From Streptomyces katrae (GTDB taxonomy: Bacteria > Actinomycetota > Actinomycetes > Streptomycetales > Streptomycetaceae), in the NCBI RefSeq assembly GCF_000966975.1, contig NZ_JZWV01001205.1, forward strand, positions 1 through 5,737: a stretch of DNA of 5,737 nucleotides. The letters run 5' to 3'. The stretch's first letter is position 1; the number at the start of each line of letters is the position of its first letter. Both the position numbers and the translations under genes were made by a program. Positions 4,877-5,737 of this stretch are shown here, piece by piece. The notes beneath the pieces are model-generated. The model saw only the letters and a program-made list of their open reading frames with translations, searched no databases and was not told where the DNA came from.

Positions 4877-5737
4877 GACCTCGTACGGCTGGACGACGAT
4901 GAAGTTCCCGGGGGCGCCGCGGAACTGGAGGTTCACGGTTTCCCCGCTGTGGCCCGGGTAGGCGTTGCGGCGCAGCCGGACCTGGCTGGAAACGATCACC
5001 TGGGAGGCTGCCGACCAGGCCACGATGGCGTTGCTGTCGGCGAAGGTGGTCGGGGTGACGGGCAGGACGACGGGGGTGCCGTGCGTCTTGACGACGACGG
5101 TGCCGGTGCCCTGGAAGAGCATGGTGAACAGGGCTCCGCCGGGGATGCCGTGGCCCTCGATGCGGCGCACCTCGTGCTGGAGGGACTCGTCGAAGGCCAG
5201 GACGCTCTCGGAGTTGACGCAGATGCCGTCACCCTGGAGCTCGATGGCGTGCAGGTGGGCGCCGTTCTCCGCGAGGAAGAGCTGACCGCGGCCGGTGCAG
5301 CGCATCAGCTGCATCTCCTGGCCGGTGGCGTTGCCGACGATGCGGCCGGCGAAGCCCGCGCCCTTGTAGCTGAAGTCGACCTTGCCCTGGTAGAGGACCA
5401 TGCTGCCCTGGCGGGCGAGGACGGGCTGGCCGCCGCCGGCCGCGAGGTCGACCCGCATGAGCTGCTGGTTCTGGGCGGTCCAGCGGGCGCCCGTGGGGGC
5501 CTCCTTGTACAGCTGGAGCGCGGAGGCGAGGCCCGGTCCGGCCTGCGGGGCCGCCTGGCCGTAGGGGGCCGGGGGCTGCTGACCGTACGGGGCCTGCTGG
5601 CCGTAGGGGGGCTGCTGGCCGTACGGGGGCTGGCCGGGCTGCTGGTAGCCGCCCTGCTGCTGGGGGTAGCCCTGCTGCTGGGGAGGGACCTGGCCGCCGT
5701 AGGAGGGCTGGGGCGGCTGGCCGTAGGGGGCGGGGGC
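4874..5737 (-). CDS. AIM24-domain protein with PYGQ-rich linker, partial (5' end outside window)
   Basis: The last 287 residues of a protein whose start lies beyond the right edge; the frame is open to base 5737. Visible residues 1-69 are a Pro/Tyr/Gly/Gln linker. Residues 70-287 form the AIM24 domain: WTAQNQQLMRVDL (85 onward), RQGSMVLYQG (109-118), LMRCTGRGQLFLAENGA (from 144), VLAFDESLQ, a Gly-rich strand region with GTGTVVVKTHGTPVV, NAIVAWSAASQVIV, and a closing FIVVQPYEV. The Met at 5458 has no reason to be the true start, because the domain begins upstream of it and the repeats continue in frame. By position it is first of the three AIM24 genes here. Related streptomycete proteins may join a TerD (tellurium/stress) domain to such a linker and AIM24 domain, but nothing in this window shows one. 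The hidden N-terminus could equally be more linker. Confidence 0.9.
   Translation of the reverse strand, partial: APAPYGQPPQPSYGGQVPPQQQGYPQQQGGYQQPGQPPYGQQPPYGQQAPYGQQPPAPYGQAAPQAGPGLASALQLYKEAPTGARWTAQNQQLMRVDLAAGGGQPVLARQGSMVLYQGKVDFSYKGAGFAGRIVGNATGQEMQLMRCTGRGQLFLAENGAHLHAIELQGDGICVNSESVLAFDESLQHEVRRIEGHGIPGGALFTMLFQGTGTVVVKTHGTPVVLPVTPTTFADSNAIVAWSAASQVIVSSQVRLRRNAYPGHSGETVNLQFRGAPGNFIVVQPYEV
5531..5737 (-). repeat. Pro/Tyr/Gly/Gln-rich repeat region in coding sequence
   Basis: The encoded protein repeats short units of the form P-Y-G-Q-(Q)-(P). Five clear PYGQ copies occur (visible residues 4-7, 38-41, 44-47, 50-53 and 58-61), with three in tandem at a 6-residue period (38-55), interspersed with QQQGYPQQQGGYQQPGQ. 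The DNA repeat on the plus strand is ctgctggccgtacggggg with small changes. The segment is very likely disordered, and copy number may vary between strains. It continues to the window edge, so its full length is unknown. Confidence 0.85.

Noticed and set aside
3421..4961. Long plus-strand frames opposite the AIM24 operon (around 3421-4137 and 4134-4961)
   Set aside because: They are Ala/Val/Asp/Gly-rich antisense shadows with no domain features, opposite well-supported genes.
3391..5737. A recent tandem duplication or assembly error producing three AIM24 genes
   Set aside because: The three share only motif-level similarity with different termini, so they are old paralogues and not duplicated reads.

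Overview
The window is high-GC DNA with strong codon-position GC bias, GTG starts, short intergenic gaps and actinobacterial families throughout. It looks like a chromosomal region of a Streptomyces or close relative. I see no mobile element, RNA gene, CRISPR array or phage feature.

Layout: (1) 18-1184, minus: an extended-SDR-like NAD-dependent epimerase/dehydratase homologue that seems to lack the catalytic Tyr-x-x-x-Lys pair and ends in a hydrophobic, Arg-flanked tail. (2) 1185-1376: a 192-base divergent intergenic region holding both ribosome-binding sites and an 11-bp-arm inverted repeat. (3) 1377-2771, plus: a DUF2342/Zincin_2 protein whose expected HExxH site reads REAAH. It overlaps by 4 bases (4) 2768-3310, plus: a NUDIX hydrolase. 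(5) 3320-3362: a long near-perfect hairpin between convergent genes, probably a bidirectional terminator. (6) 3391-5737, minus: three consecutive AIM24-family (former DUF124) genes in one tight operon. The first-transcribed gene runs off the right edge and carries a Pro/Tyr/Gly/Gln-rich repeat linker before its AIM24 domain.

There are probably three transcription units: the SDR gene to the left, the zincin-NUDIX pair to the right, and the AIM24 operon convergent on that pair. Nothing in the sequence ties the three units to one pathway. The most interesting content is the AIM24 trio, three diverged paralogues that could form a heteromeric beta-rich assembly. Next come two enzyme-fold proteins with degraded catalytic motifs beside each other on divergent strands. 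The bacterial function of AIM24 proteins and the substrate of the zincin-like protein are, as far as I know, unestablished.
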